This document shows positions 24,550 to 33,664 of a DNA stretch of 64,000 nt, in pieces. A program made the translations under genes and the position numbers. Below the pieces are notes generated by a model, which worked only from the letters and a program-made list of their open reading frames with translations, made no database searches and was not told where the DNA came from. How positions within the stretch are numbered: the stretch's first letter is position 1; each line of letters opens with the position of its first letter. Source of the stretch: an uncultured Prevotella sp. (GTDB lineage: Bacteria > Bacteroidota > Bacteroidia > Bacteroidales > Bacteroidaceae); assembly GCA_947170725.1 (NCBI GenBank), contig CAMVUM010000003.1:88904-152903 (forward strand). Reading direction: 5' to 3'.

Positions 24550-27500
24550 ATGGCACAATATAACACTATAGCAGAATCAAATAATTTTATAGTACTTGAT
24601 GACTACGACAAGTGCTATATGGCGAGTGAACCTCTTGCAAGGTACCAAACAGAGGCATCATTAGAGCACGAGTTTATTCAAGATTTAAGGAGTCAAGGGT
24701 ATGAATATTTACCTGATTTGAATACTCCGGAAGCATTGCTCGCTAATGTCAGAACGCAGCTTCAAGTACTTAACGATGTTGAATTTACTGATAGCGAATG
24801 GGCGAGATATGTAGAAGAATATCTTGATAAACCAAGCGATTCTCTCGTCGAGAAAACAAGGAAAATCCAAGATGATTATGTCTATGATTTTATCTTTGAT
24901 GATGGTCATATTAAAAACATCTATTTGGTAGACAAACAAAATCTATCAAGAAACAAGGTTCAAGTTATAAGGCAGTTTGTACAAGAAGGATCACATCTTA
25001 ATCGTTATGATGTGACAATCTTGGTTAATGGACTACCTTTGGTTCAAGTTGAGTTGAAGAAGCGAGGTGTGGCGATTAGAGAAGCTTTCAATCAAGTACA
25101 TCGATATTCAAAAGAGAGTTTTAATGCCAACAACTCGTTATACAAATATATTCAGGTCTTCGTTATATCTAATGGCACAGATAGCCGATATTTTGCAAAT
25201 ACTGTAGAGCGAAGCAAGAATAGTTTTGACTTTACAATGAATTGGGCCAAAGCAAACAACTCATTGATTAAAGATTTGAAGGATTTTACTGCAACATTCT
25301 TTCAAAAGAATACTTTGCTGAATGTGATACTGACATATTCAGTATTTGATTCTAATAATACATTGCTGATTATGAGACCATATCAAATTGCAGCAACAGA
25401 GAGAATACTTTGGAAAATCAAGAGTTCATATCAGGCAAAGAAATGGTCTACCACAGAAGGTGGTGGATATATTTGGCATACAACAGGTTCAGGTAAGACT
25501 CTTACGAGTTTTAAGGCTGCAAGGTTGGCTACTCAACTCGATTTCATAGATAAAGTATTCTTTGTCGTTGATAGAAAAGACCTTGACTATCAAACGATGA
25601 AAGAGTATCAGCGATTCTCTCCCGATAGCGTGAATGGTTCAGAAAGTACTGCCGGACTGAAACGAAACATAAATAAAGATGACAATAAGATTATTGTTAC
25701 CACCATTCAGAAGTTGAATAATCTGATGAAGGGCGAAAATGATTTGCCTATTTATCAGAAACATATAGTCTTTATATTTGATGAAGCACACCGTTCGCAG
25801 TTTGGTGAGGCACAGAAACAATTAAAGAAGAAGTTTAAGAAGTACTACCAGTTTGGATTTACAGGAACGCCTATCTTCCCTGAAAATGCACTTGGTTCGG
25901 ACACTACCGCAAGTGTGTTCGGACGAGAATTACACTCTTATGTTATTACAGATGCTATTCGTGATGAAAAAGTCCTAAAGTTCAAAGTAGATTATAATAA
26001 TGTAAGACCTCTTTTTAAGAGTATTGAATCGGAAAAAGATGAGAAAAAATTAAGTGCAGCCGAGAACAAATCGGCATTGCTTCACCCTGCACGTATTAAG
26101 GAGATTTCTCAATATATATTGGATAATTTCAAGATAAAGACGCATAGGAGTATAGGCACAAATAAGGGCTTTAACGCTATGTTTGCTGTCAGCAGTGTGG
26201 ATGCTGCCAAGTGCTATTATGAGGAATTGAACAAACTGCAAGAAGGTTCTGAGAAACGATTAAAAATAGCAACAATCTTTTCATTTGCCGCAAATGAAGA
26301 GCAGTCGGCGATTGGTGATATTCAGGATGAAAATTTTGAGCCAACAGCAATGGATATTAGTGCTAAGGAGTTCTTGACTAACGCCATCAACGATTATAAT
26401 GCTATGTTTAAGACAAGTTTTAGCGTTGACAGCAGAGAATTCCAAAACTATTATAGAGATCTTGCTAAGCGAGTAAAGAATAAGGGAATAGACCTTGTAA
26501 TTGTTGTAGGTATGTTTCTTACAGGATTTGATGCCCCTTCACTAAACACTCTATTTGTTGATAAAAACTTGCGTTATCACGGACTAATTCAGGCTTTCTC
26601 TCGTACAAACCGTATTTATGATGCAACTAAAACTTTTGGTAATATTGTTACATTTAGGGATTTAGAGCAACATACCATTGATGCTATAACTCTATTTGGT
26701 GATAGTAATACCCGAAATGTTGTGCTTGAAAGAAGTTACAAAGAATATCTGGAGGGATTTAAGGATATTGTTACAGGGGAGGCTCGTAGAGGATATATTG
26801 AAGTTGTAAAAGAGTTGAATGAACGATTTCCCAATGTAGATGATATAGAAACAGAGCAAGACAAGAAAGAATTTTCTAAACTCTTTGGTGAATATTTACG
26901 AATCGAAAATATATTGCAGAACTATGATGAATATACTCATCTTAAGGCTTTGCAAGCAATAGACCTTGACAATCCTAATGCTGTTGAGGAATTTAAAAAT
27001 ACATATTTTGTAACAGATGGAGATATTAAGGATATGCAACAGGTAGAAATGTTGTCTGAACGGGCCGTTCAGGATTACAAATCTACTTATAACGATATTA
27101 GAGATTGGTTAAGACGTGAGCAGAAAGGCTCTGCTGCCGAGAAATCTAAGATTGATTGGGATGATGTTGTTTTTGAAATAGACCTACTCAAGTCTCAAGA
27201 AATAAACTTGGATTACATACTGGAATTAATCTTTGAAAAAAACAATAAGACCAAAGATAAGACGGCATTAATCGAAGAAATACGAGGTGTAATTCGTGCA
27301 AGTGTTGGCAATAGAGCAAAGGAAAGTCTTATCGTTGATTTTATTAACAATACTGACCTAAACACTATTGCTGATAAGGCTAGTATTATTGAGTCATTCT
27401 TTGAATTTGCACAGGGTAAGCAGAAGCAAGAAGCCTCGGAGTTAATAGCATCAGAAAACTTAAAAGAAGAAGAAGCGAAGCGATATATTACAATCTCATT

Positions 27501-27657
27501 AAAACGCGAGTTCGTTAGTGAGAACGGAACCGACTTTAATAGTATTTTGCCAAAGATGAGCCCATTGAATCCTATGTACTTGACTAAGAAACATAAGGTG
27601 TTTCAATTGATTGCAGCTTTCGTTGAGAAGTTTAAGGGAGTAGGAGGAGATATATAG
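24550..27657 (+). CDS. hsdR: Type I restriction endonuclease subunit HsdR
   Basis: HsdR translocates DNA with ATP and cuts it. From the ATG at 24550, one base after the prrC stop, it has 1035 residues. The N-terminal PD-(D/E)xK nuclease shows RYDVTILVN (D154) and VELKKRG (E168, K170) with QVHRY. The helicase part shows TTGSGKT (311-317), DEAH (411-414), FTGTP and the later motif RTNRIYD. A helical C-terminal domain follows. Length agrees with EcoR124I/EcoprrI HsdR. A longer frame beginning inside prrC is not the real start. All motifs appear intact, so restriction is probably functional when HsdS is. Confidence 0.96.
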   Translation: MAQYNTIAESNNFIVLDDYDKCYMASEPLARYQTEASLEHEFIQDLRSQGYEYLPDLNTPEALLANVRTQLQVLNDVEFTDSEWARYVEEYLDKPSDSLVEKTRKIQDDYVYDFIFDDGHIKNIYLVDKQNLSRNKVQVIRQFVQEGSHLNRYDVTILVNGLPLVQVELKKRGVAIREAFNQVHRYSKESFNANNSLYKYIQVFVISNGTDSRYFANTVERSKNSFDFTMNWAKANNSLIKDLKDFTATFFQKNTLLNVILTYSVFDSNNTLLIMRPYQIAATERILWKIKSSYQAKKWSTTEGGGYIWHTTGSGKTLTSFKAARLATQLDFIDKVFFVVDRKDLDYQTMKEYQRFSPDSVNGSESTAGLKRNINKDDNKIIVTTIQKLNNLMKGENDLPIYQKHIVFIFDEAHRSQFGEAQKQLKKKFKKYYQFGFTGTPIFPENALGSDTTASVFGRELHSYVITDAIRDEKVLKFKVDYNNVRPLFKSIESEKDEKKLSAAENKSALLHPARIKEISQYILDNFKIKTHRSIGTNKGFNAMFAVSSVDAAKCYYEELNKLQEGSEKRLKIATIFSFAANEEQSAIGDIQDENFEPTAMDISAKEFLTNAINDYNAMFKTSFSVDSREFQNYYRDLAKRVKNKGIDLVIVVGMFLTGFDAPSLNTLFVDKNLRYHGLIQAFSRTNRIYDATKTFGNIVTFRDLEQHTIDAITLFGDSNTRNVVLERSYKEYLEGFKDIVTGEARRGYIEVVKELNERFPNVDDIETEQDKKEFSKLFGEYLRIENILQNYDEYTHLKALQAIDLDNPNAVEEFKNTYFVTDGDIKDMQQVEMLSERAVQDYKSTYNDIRDWLRREQKGSAAEKSKIDWDDVVFEIDLLKSQEINLDYILELIFEKNNKTKDKTALIEEIRGVIRASVGNRAKESLIVDFINNTDLNTIADKASIIESFFEFAQGKQKQEASELIASENLKEEEAKRYITISLKREFVSENGTDFNSILPKMSPLNPMYLTKKHKVFQLIAAFVEKFKGVGGDI

Positions 27658-27678
27658 ACATGTAATACTAGAATAGAT

Positions 27679-28149
27679 ATGAAAGCATTGATTGACGAGG
27701 CCAAGCAATATATTCAGAGAGAAGTTCAAAGCAAGAATGATGTATTTATAAAATTGTGCTCTTTGAATTTGCTTAATGCTGCTATTAAAGATAAGGAATA
27801 CAAAAAAGAATTAAGTTATGGATATATTAAACCTCGCGTATCAAGGTTAGTTAAATTTCTTATATCTCACTTTGAAAATGGATATGCTGATGAGTTATAT
27901 TATGATGCTCAAGGTCAATGTATGTATATTAGGTGCTATGGCATACAATTCAGTTTTCATAACATTATAGTTACAAATGAGATTAGGACTTTTGCTAATT
28001 CTGAGCTAAATAATCCAATTGAATGGGATGGGGTTAGACTGCAACCTATTAGTAAAGATTTGTTTTTGCTGGCAAAAGACATACATTCAAGGAATATAGA
28101 AGTGAATCAAATCAACGATGTTTTTAAACATATTATTGAAGATAATTAA
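27679..28149 (+). CDS. Unknown protein in the restriction operon
   Basis: The 156-residue protein follows hsdR after 21 bp and precedes the GIY-YIG gene by 2 bp. I do not recognise a family. It begins with a helical, charged part (IDEAKQYIQREVQSKNDVF), a basic middle (GYIKPRVSRLVKFLISHFENGY), and a segment with YYDAQGQCMYIRCYGIQFSFHNI that looks beta-rich. There is no signal peptide or membrane helix. Its tight place between hsdR and a nuclease suggests it belongs to the same defence unit. Confidence 0.7.
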   Translation: MKALIDEAKQYIQREVQSKNDVFIKLCSLNLLNAAIKDKEYKKELSYGYIKPRVSRLVKFLISHFENGYADELYYDAQGQCMYIRCYGIQFSFHNIIVTNEIRTFANSELNNPIEWDGVRLQPISKDLFLLAKDIHSRNIEVNQINDVFKHIIEDN

Positions 28150-28151
28150 TT

Positions 28152-28982
28152 ATGGGCAAGACTGTAACCACATACTTAATTGATGGAGATCCCAAAGGAA
28201 CTCAATACGCATTTATCAGTAATAAGATTTGCCAGATGTTTGTTGTACCACGCTCCAACCTCTCATATCTAAATACGCAAGAGAAGTTGCAGAAGCCTGC
28301 ATTTTACATCTTGATAGGTGAGGATGAGGCGACAAAACCTCAGGCATATATTGGGGAAACGGAGAATTTCCGTGAGCGAGTGAAAGACCACGACAGCAAG
28401 AAAGCATTTTGGCAGAAGGCTCTCATATTTGTGTCAAAAGATGCCGATATGACCAAAGCAGATGTGCAATATTTAGAACACAAGGCAATAGCCGAAGCAA
28501 AGAAAGCCAATACGTTTATATTGACCGACAATAAGCAGACACCCAAGGCTCCAAATTTGCCCGAATATCAGCAAGACTCAATGGATGAGTTCTTCGAAGA
28601 TGTGAAGTTCTTAGCATCGTTCATCGGTTGTAATATCTTCGAGGTATCACAACCAAAGGCTGAACATCTTTTCTATACCAAAGGTCGTGGCTGTGAGGCA
28701 AAGGGCTTTTATAATTCCAATGGTTTTACCGTTTTGAAAGGTAGTTTGATAGCCAAGACTATGGTACCATCGTTTAATTGGAAAGAAAAAAGAGAAAATT
28801 TATTGCAAGAATATACTACGGTTGAGGACGACAAATTGGTAATGAACTCCGATAAAACTTTCTCAAGCCCAAGTACTGCCGCTGACTTTTGTATAGGTAG
28901 CAGTAATAATGGCTGGCTCGTGTGGAAAGATGAAGAAGGTAACACATTGGATTCAGTTTACAGAAAACAGTTGGAATTATGA
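28152..28982 (+). CDS. GIY-YIG nuclease-like protein with C-terminal DUF4357
   Basis: The 276-residue protein has a GIY-YIG-type domain at about residues 50-120: FYILIGED, AYIGETENFRERVKDHDSKKAFW with the conserved Arg, and a Glu in YLEHKAI. The C-terminal part (FSSPSTAADFCIGSSNNGWLVWKDEEGNTL) matches the DUF4357 form found in proteins of restriction loci. It probably cuts or nicks DNA or RNA. It lies in the hsd operon and its stop overlaps the next start in ATGA. Whether it joins the type I complex or acts alone is unknown. Confidence 0.83.
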   Translation: MGKTVTTYLIDGDPKGTQYAFISNKICQMFVVPRSNLSYLNTQEKLQKPAFYILIGEDEATKPQAYIGETENFRERVKDHDSKKAFWQKALIFVSKDADMTKADVQYLEHKAIAEAKKANTFILTDNKQTPKAPNLPEYQQDSMDEFFEDVKFLASFIGCNIFEVSQPKAEHLFYTKGRGCEAKGFYNSNGFTVLKGSLIAKTMVPSFNWKEKRENLLQEYTTVEDDKLVMNSDKTFSSPSTAADFCIGSSNNGWLVWKDEEGNTLDSVYRKQLEL

Positions 28983-29710
28983 ACAAATATAGAGAACAGT
29001 TAAATAGATGTATTCAAGTTGTTGATAGTGTTCGTAATATGATTAATGTACGACGGATTCCTAGTAACGCTATCAGTTATAATGACCTTTATAGTGCTTT
29101 ATATCAATTAATACCATTAATCCCTGAGGAGTATCATCTATTTAGAGACAGGTTGAGAGATAAGATACTACCTAACTTAAAAACATCGGATCTAATCTCG
29201 GTGAATCAATTTGGTCAACAACTAGTAACTCCACAGAATGGTATTAACCCATACTCTTTTGGCGAAGTTATAGCAACTATTACATATTTAAATGGATATG
29301 GCAATAACAATTCATCGTCTATTTGGGATAATATACATCCACAAATAATTTCTATTGCTAAAGGTCGTTTTGATGACGGATATTATGCAGATGCAGTAGA
29401 AGCTGCATTTAAAGAAATAAACACGCGAGTTAAGAAAATATACAGAGATAGGACATCGGTAGAGAAAGATGGTGCAAAATTAATGCAAGCCGCATTCTCC
29501 ATTCAGAATCCAATAATTAGACTTGGAGATACATCCACAGAAACAGGTGCTAATATACAACAAGGATATATGGAAATGTTTGTTGGTGCGATGATAGGAA
29601 TTAGGAATCCTCAAGCCCATAATAACTTACTAGTTTCTAAAGATAAAGCTATTAGAAAACTGCATTTTGCAAGTATGTTAATGTATAAGATTGATGATGA
29701 ACTCGTTTAG
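28979..29710 (+). CDS. TIGR02391 (Ymh) family protein
   Basis: The 243-residue protein has the family core in its C-terminal half: GRFDDGYYADAVEAAFKEINTRVKK, then KLMQAAFS, NPIIRLGD and GAMIGIRNPQAHNN. The helical core with the late RNPQAH motif resembles proteins of the Ymh family found in defence islands, and I suspect a relation to HEPN-like folds because of the R-x4-H-like ending; this relation is inference. Translation is coupled to the GIY-YIG gene by a 4-bp overlap, so the two products probably work together. Confidence 0.8.
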   Translation: MNKYREQLNRCIQVVDSVRNMINVRRIPSNAISYNDLYSALYQLIPLIPEEYHLFRDRLRDKILPNLKTSDLISVNQFGQQLVTPQNGINPYSFGEVIATITYLNGYGNNNSSSIWDNIHPQIISIAKGRFDDGYYADAVEAAFKEINTRVKKIYRDRTSVEKDGAKLMQAAFSIQNPIIRLGDTSTETGANIQQGYMEMFVGAMIGIRNPQAHNNLLVSKDKAIRKLHFASMLMYKIDDELV

Positions 29711-29728
29711 TTATTAGATAGAATTCTT

Positions 29729-31111
29729 ATGACCGAAACTAATCGCATAGAATATAAAAGAGAATTAACTTCCGAACTTGATATTGAGAAGGAGGTTGTG
29801 GCATTCCTTAACTACAAGGAGGGCGGATACATCTATATTGGCATTGATAAGGATGGTTCAATTGTGGGTGTGAACAATGTGGATGATTGTATGCTGAGGT
29901 TGAAAGACCGCATCAAGCACAACATTTCGCCTTCGGCTATGGGACTGTTTGATATTGCTGAGGAACACAAGGATGGGCGTAGCATTATAAAAGTTACTGT
30001 AGCGAGTGGAATTGAAAAGCCATATTTCAAAACAAAATATGGTATGACTCCGCGAGGTGCGTATATACGTGTGGGGACATCGGCAGAGCCTATGCCGCAA
30101 GAACAGATTGACCGATTGTTCGCTATACGTACTCGCAATTCCATCGGACGCATTGTATCTAACCGCCAAGATTTGAGTTTTGAGCAGTTGCGTATCTACT
30201 ACGATGAGCGAGGCAAAAGACTCAATGATAACTTTAAACGCACTTTGGAGTTGCTCACAGATGATGGTAAATACAACTATGTTGCCTATCTATTGGCTGA
30301 TGAGAACGGCAATTCAATCAAGGTTGCGAAGTATTCAAGCCTTGACCGCTGCGATTTGCTGGAGAACAATGAATATGGCTATTGCTCTCTCATCAAAGCT
30401 ACTAAAAGTGTGTTATCAAAGTTGGATATTGAAAATAAGGTTGCTGCAACGATAACTCCAATGGAGCGTATTGAAACGCCTTTGTGGAATAAGGTTGCTT
30501 TGCGCGAGGCTGTTATTAATGCTATCGTGCATAATGACTATTCGTTTGAAGTTCCGCCCAAGTTTGAGATATTTCCCGACAGACTTGAAATAACCTCAGT
30601 AGGTCGTTTGCCTGAATCTCTTACAAAAGAAGAGTTCTTCAACGGCATATCAATCCCCCGTAACAAGGAGTTGATGCGTATCTATCGCGATGTGGAATTG
30701 GTAGAGTCGTTAGGTTCTGGCATTCCTCGTATTCTGCGTGCATACGGTGAAGATTGTTTCAAGTTTACAGATAACTTTATTCGTATTACTTTGCCTATTA
30801 GTGTGCAAGATGGCACCCAGTCGGTGCCAAGTGAGCAAGTAGGTGTACAAGTTGGTGAACAGGTTAAAATGCTGATACATAGCATAAATAATAGAGAGTT
30901 ATCTGTGGATGAAATATTGGAAGTGTACAAGTTGCTTTACAAGCAAGTGTACAAGTCAAAATGGTATTTTAAGAAACATACCATTCACCCTTCTATGTTT
31001 GACGGCTATGTAGAGATGACATATCCTTATAGCCCTAATCACCCTAAGCAAAAGTATCGTCTTACGACAAAAGGATTACAATTGTTAGATTCTCTCAACC
31101 ATAACAAATAG
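29729..31111 (+). CDS. AlbA_2-domain ATP-binding protein (RecG-like/transcriptional regulator type)
   Basis: The 460-residue protein starts with an AlbA_2 (Schlafen-like) domain: IEYKRELT, VVAFLNYKEGGYIYIGIDKDG, RGAYIRVGTS. The middle has a histidine-kinase-type ATPase fold (ALREAVINAIVHNDYS, FEIFPDRLEITSVG, LVESLGSGIPRIL). The end is a winged-helix-like region closing with NHPKQKYRLT. Such proteins are common in defence islands, and Schlafen-like domains can cleave tRNA, though no active site is proven here. A broken relative lies at 19914-20345. Confidence 0.85.
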   Translation: MTETNRIEYKRELTSELDIEKEVVAFLNYKEGGYIYIGIDKDGSIVGVNNVDDCMLRLKDRIKHNISPSAMGLFDIAEEHKDGRSIIKVTVASGIEKPYFKTKYGMTPRGAYIRVGTSAEPMPQEQIDRLFAIRTRNSIGRIVSNRQDLSFEQLRIYYDERGKRLNDNFKRTLELLTDDGKYNYVAYLLADENGNSIKVAKYSSLDRCDLLENNEYGYCSLIKATKSVLSKLDIENKVAATITPMERIETPLWNKVALREAVINAIVHNDYSFEVPPKFEIFPDRLEITSVGRLPESLTKEEFFNGISIPRNKELMRIYRDVELVESLGSGIPRILRAYGEDCFKFTDNFIRITLPISVQDGTQSVPSEQVGVQVGEQVKMLIHSINNRELSVDEILEVYKLLYKQVYKSKWYFKKHTIHPSMFDGYVEMTYPYSPNHPKQKYRLTTKGLQLLDSLNHNK

Positions 31112-31116
31112 ATTAT

Positions 31117-31269
31117 ATGTATACCGAAGAAGAGGAGTACGGAAACTACAAAAGTTGGCGAGAGGATATGGAATTCATAGATAGATATATGGATAGACTT
31201 GACCAATTTTTGAATGGAGAAACTAGGAGGCATAATCAATCATTAGACCAAGATGAACGAACAAAATAA
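31117..31269 (+). CDS. Small acidic hypothetical protein before RhuM
   Basis: A 50-codon frame begins MYTEEEEYGNYKSWRED and ends NQSLDQDERTK. It starts 5 bp after the AlbA_2 gene and its last 17 bp overlap the RhuM start, a spacing typical of coupled genes. It is rich in Glu, Asp and Arg and has no recognisable domain. The position favours a real gene; the size leaves doubt. Confidence 0.5.
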   Translation: MYTEEEEYGNYKSWREDMEFIDRYMDRLDQFLNGETRRHNQSLDQDERTK

Positions 31270-32251
31270 AATCATACTTTATCAAGACGACAACGAAATA
31301 ACTCGTGTTTCCGTGCGTTTTGCCGATGAAGATTTGTGGCTGACACAAAATCAGTTGGCAGATATATATTGTACTACAAAACAGAATATCAGTCAGCACA
31401 TAGATAACATCTTAAATGATGGAGAGCTTGACTCAAATCGAACTGTAAAGGATTTCTTGACAGTTCGACAAGAAGGCAAACGCCAAGTTCAGCGCAGCGT
31501 GTTGCACTATAACCTCGACATGGTTATAGCTTTGGGCTATCGTGTCCAGTCGCATGTGGCAACTCGTTTCCGTCGTTGGGCTACACAGCGACTTCATGAG
31601 TATATCCAGAAAGGATTTGCTATGGATGATGAACGGTTGAAGCAAGGTGGTAACCGCTATTTCCGTGAGTTGCTCCAGCGCATCAGGGATATTCGCAGCA
31701 GTGAGCGTAATTTCTATCAGCAGGTCACGGATATTTATGCCACCGCTACGGACTATGACCCACGCGATGAGATGACGAAAATGTTTTTCGCTACCGTGCA
31801 GAACAAGCTGCATTATGCCATTCATGAGAATACGGCAGCCGAGGTTATCTACAATCGCGTGGACAATGAAAAGCCGTTTGTGGGTATGACGAACTTCAAG
31901 GGTAACTATGTTACTAAGGACGATGTGAAGATAGCCAAAAACTATTTGTCAGAGATTGAACTCCAACGCTTAAACTTGCTTGTTTCCGGTTTCTTGGATT
32001 TTGCCGAGTTCCAAGCGTTGGAAATGAACCCTATGACAATGAAAGATTGGATAGAGGCACTGGACAACCAGATTATTGCTCACAAGCGGAAAGTGCTGAT
32101 TGGCAAGGGAAGTATTTCACATAAACAGGCGATTGAAAAGGCTGAAAAGGAGTTCGCCATCTATCGCAAACGCGAAATGAATTTACTTGAAAGTGATTTT
32201 GATAGAGAAATCAAGAAATTAAGAGACAATAATGGCAATAGTTCAAAGTAA
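31253..32251 (+). CDS. RhuM family protein
   Basis: The 332-residue protein matches the RhuM family (first described in a Salmonella pathogenicity island). It has the N-terminal part DEDLWLTQNQLADIYCTTKQNISQHI, the middle LDMVIALGYRVQSHVATRFRRWATQRL, and the C-terminal Fic/Doc-like segment with VIYNRVDNEKPFVGMTNFKG. RhuM genes are frequent companions of type I restriction loci in gut bacteria. The molecular role is unknown. It is the last gene of the cargo operon, 137 bp before the right attachment repeat. Confidence 0.88.
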   Translation: MNEQNKIILYQDDNEITRVSVRFADEDLWLTQNQLADIYCTTKQNISQHIDNILNDGELDSNRTVKDFLTVRQEGKRQVQRSVLHYNLDMVIALGYRVQSHVATRFRRWATQRLHEYIQKGFAMDDERLKQGGNRYFRELLQRIRDIRSSERNFYQQVTDIYATATDYDPRDEMTKMFFATVQNKLHYAIHENTAAEVIYNRVDNEKPFVGMTNFKGNYVTKDDVKIAKNYLSEIELQRLNLLVSGFLDFAEFQALEMNPMTMKDWIEALDNQIIAHKRKVLIGKGSISHKQAIEKAEKEFAIYRKREMNLLESDFDREIKKLRDNNGNSSK

Positions 32252-32388
32252 ATCACTACCTTTGCACCAAGAAATCATCCGCTGCAACGATGCGCGAAAC
32301 GCAGAAGTCCAACGGTGGAGCAATCGGAGGAGTTTACTGTCAAGCTGATTCTGAAAGTGATGATATACAGCCACTTGTGGATTAATCA

Positions 32389-32407
32389 CGATTCCTGGTG
32401 GCACCAC
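32389..32407. repeat. attR, 19-bp direct repeat
   Basis: This is identical to the tRNA-Phe 3' end at 13819-13837, but the rest of the tRNA is missing upstream, so it is the island's right junction and not a gene. Confidence 0.9.
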
Positions 32408-32429
32408 CTCCAAAAAAGCGAAAGACAGT

Positions 32430-32465
32430 AAAATCCTGATTCCCAAACGGAATCAGGATTTTTAT
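32430..32465 (+). terminator. Original chromosomal terminator of tRNA-Phe
   Basis: The stem AAATCCTGATTCC / GGAATCAGGATTT with loop CAAAC is followed by a T-run. It pairs better than the island copy at 13862-13897 and presumably served tRNA-Phe before integration. It may now end the cargo transcript. Confidence 0.85.
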
Positions 32466-32571
32466 TTTCCGAGAATTTAGCGGTATTCATCTTACCAAGA
32501 TTTATAGTTCTTGCTATATATGACTCTGATGATAAAAGTTGTTTGGGAAAACAGTTATCCGTATATATAGA

Positions 32572-32605
32572 AATACCGCCCAAAACACTTGTTCTGAGCG
32601 GTATT
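32572..32605. terminator. Hairpin downstream of the esterase gene
   Basis: AATACCGC (32572-32579) pairs with GCGGTATT (32598-32605). It lies 56 bp after the end of the minus-strand esterase gene and may terminate it, though a T-run is weak. Confidence 0.5.
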
Positions 32606-32660
32606 ATTAGCAAGGTTAGTTAGGGTCATGTCGCAAATAATCACCTATACTAAAATACGG

Positions 32661-33524
32661 TTACTGCTTCAACCATGCTTTCAATTCAAGCATCAGCTCA
32701 AAATGATAGGGGAAACTCTGGCGGATTCCCCATCCGTGGCCTCCTGTGGGATAGACGTGGAGAGAGGCCGGGACGTCGTGACGGTAGCACTCAAGATAAT
32801 AGTTTGTACCGTTGGCCGGCAGCACATCGTGATCATCGTCACTAAGGACAATGAGCGCACGGGGTGTCGCACGGGTTACCTGAAGGTCCGTGCTGTATTC
32901 GCGCTGCAGACGTTTGCCTGGATGGAGTCCCAACAGGTTATTGTGGGAACCGCCATGACCGAAGTCAGGGTCCATTGTTATGACGGGATAGAAAAGAATC
33001 TGGAAGTTCGGTGCCACCTCACCCTGCGATCGCGTGGCTATGACCGAAGCAAGATGGCCGCCGGCCGAAAATCCCATTATACCCACCTTATTCTTGTCTA
33101 CATGCCACGCGGCTGCATTGCGGCGCACAAGACGCATGGCCTCTTCAGCGTCACCTACCGGCACGGCGGGATTGCCGTGAGGCATACGGTATTTAAGAAC
33201 AAGCACTGCAACTCCCTGACCATTGAGGAACGGCGCCCATCCATGCCCTTCATGGTCCATAGCCAGATGGTCATAACCGCCACCCGGACAGATTACTACG
33301 GCCTGCCCCGTGGCCAGCTTTTCCTCCGGAAGATAGACATAAACACGTGCCGTGTCTTGCGCGTCACTGCTCTTCACGGGAGCCCCGGAAGGCCAAAGGT
33401 CCAGCGTGAAAGCGTTTTGGGCACACAGCATGACCGGAACGGCCATTGCCTGAAAGAGAGTGATGAGCACGAGAGACGTCAGACGTCTCCACCGACGAGC
33501 GGTCTTGAAATTCTGTAAGGTCAT
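32661..33524 (-). CDS. Secreted alpha/beta hydrolase, acetyl-esterase type
   Basis: The 287-residue protein has an N-terminal signal or membrane segment (LTSLVLITLFQAMAVPVMLCAQ) and an alpha/beta hydrolase domain like bacterial acetylxylan esterases. The oxyanion region is CPGGGYDHLAMDHEGH, the nucleophile sits in GFSAGGHLAS (serine about residue 154), the acid in LSDDDHDVLP and the histidine in PTGGHGWG. It probably removes acetyl groups from polysaccharides in the periplasm. It stands alone next to the island and has its own leader. Confidence 0.88.
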   Translation of the reverse strand: MTLQNFKTARRWRRLTSLVLITLFQAMAVPVMLCAQNAFTLDLWPSGAPVKSSDAQDTARVYVYLPEEKLATGQAVVICPGGGYDHLAMDHEGHGWAPFLNGQGVAVLVLKYRMPHGNPAVPVGDAEEAMRLVRRNAAAWHVDKNKVGIMGFSAGGHLASVIATRSQGEVAPNFQILFYPVITMDPDFGHGGSHNNLLGLHPGKRLQREYSTDLQVTRATPRALIVLSDDDHDVLPANGTNYYLECYRHDVPASLHVYPTGGHGWGIRQSFPYHFELMLELKAWLKQ

Positions 33525-33608
33525 GTCTGTCTGTTATTTTAGGATTGCAAATATATTAAATTAAATCCATATAAATGGGCTGAAAAGGCAAAAAACAGGA
33601 AGGAAACC

Positions 33609-33639
33609 TTTGTTTTCTGCACAAGTTGCATTATCTTTG
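33609..33639 (+). promoter_or_regulatory. Promoter of the DUF2851 gene
   Basis: TTTG (33609-33612) and TATCTTTG (33632-33639) are separated by 19 bp. The start codon follows 25 bp later. Confidence 0.78.
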
Positions 33640-33664
33640 TCATTTTATTTATAATATATCAACG

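Larger units (their letters stand above)
13819..32407. mobile_element. Mobilizable genomic island inserted in tRNA-Phe, carrying a defence operon
   Basis: The island is bounded by 19-bp direct repeats at 13819-13837 and 32389-32407, the first being the 3' end of tRNA-Phe. It starts with a tyrosine integrase and carries excisionase-type HTH proteins, a DUF3408 protein, MobC-like protein, relaxase and a membrane partner. It lacks type IV secretion genes, so it would be mobilized by a helper rather than self-transfer. The rightmost 12 kb is cargo: a type I restriction system with PrrC and several accessory defence-type genes. The cargo is clearly richer in A and T than the backbone, suggesting separate origins. 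Confidence 0.9.

Noticed and set aside
29729..31111. RecG helicase
   Set aside because: The protein has AlbA_2 and a histidine-kinase-type ATPase fold; helicase motifs are absent.
32389..32407. A second tRNA-Phe gene
   Set aside because: Only the last 18 tRNA bases are present; the rest of the cloverleaf is missing, so it is an attachment repeat.
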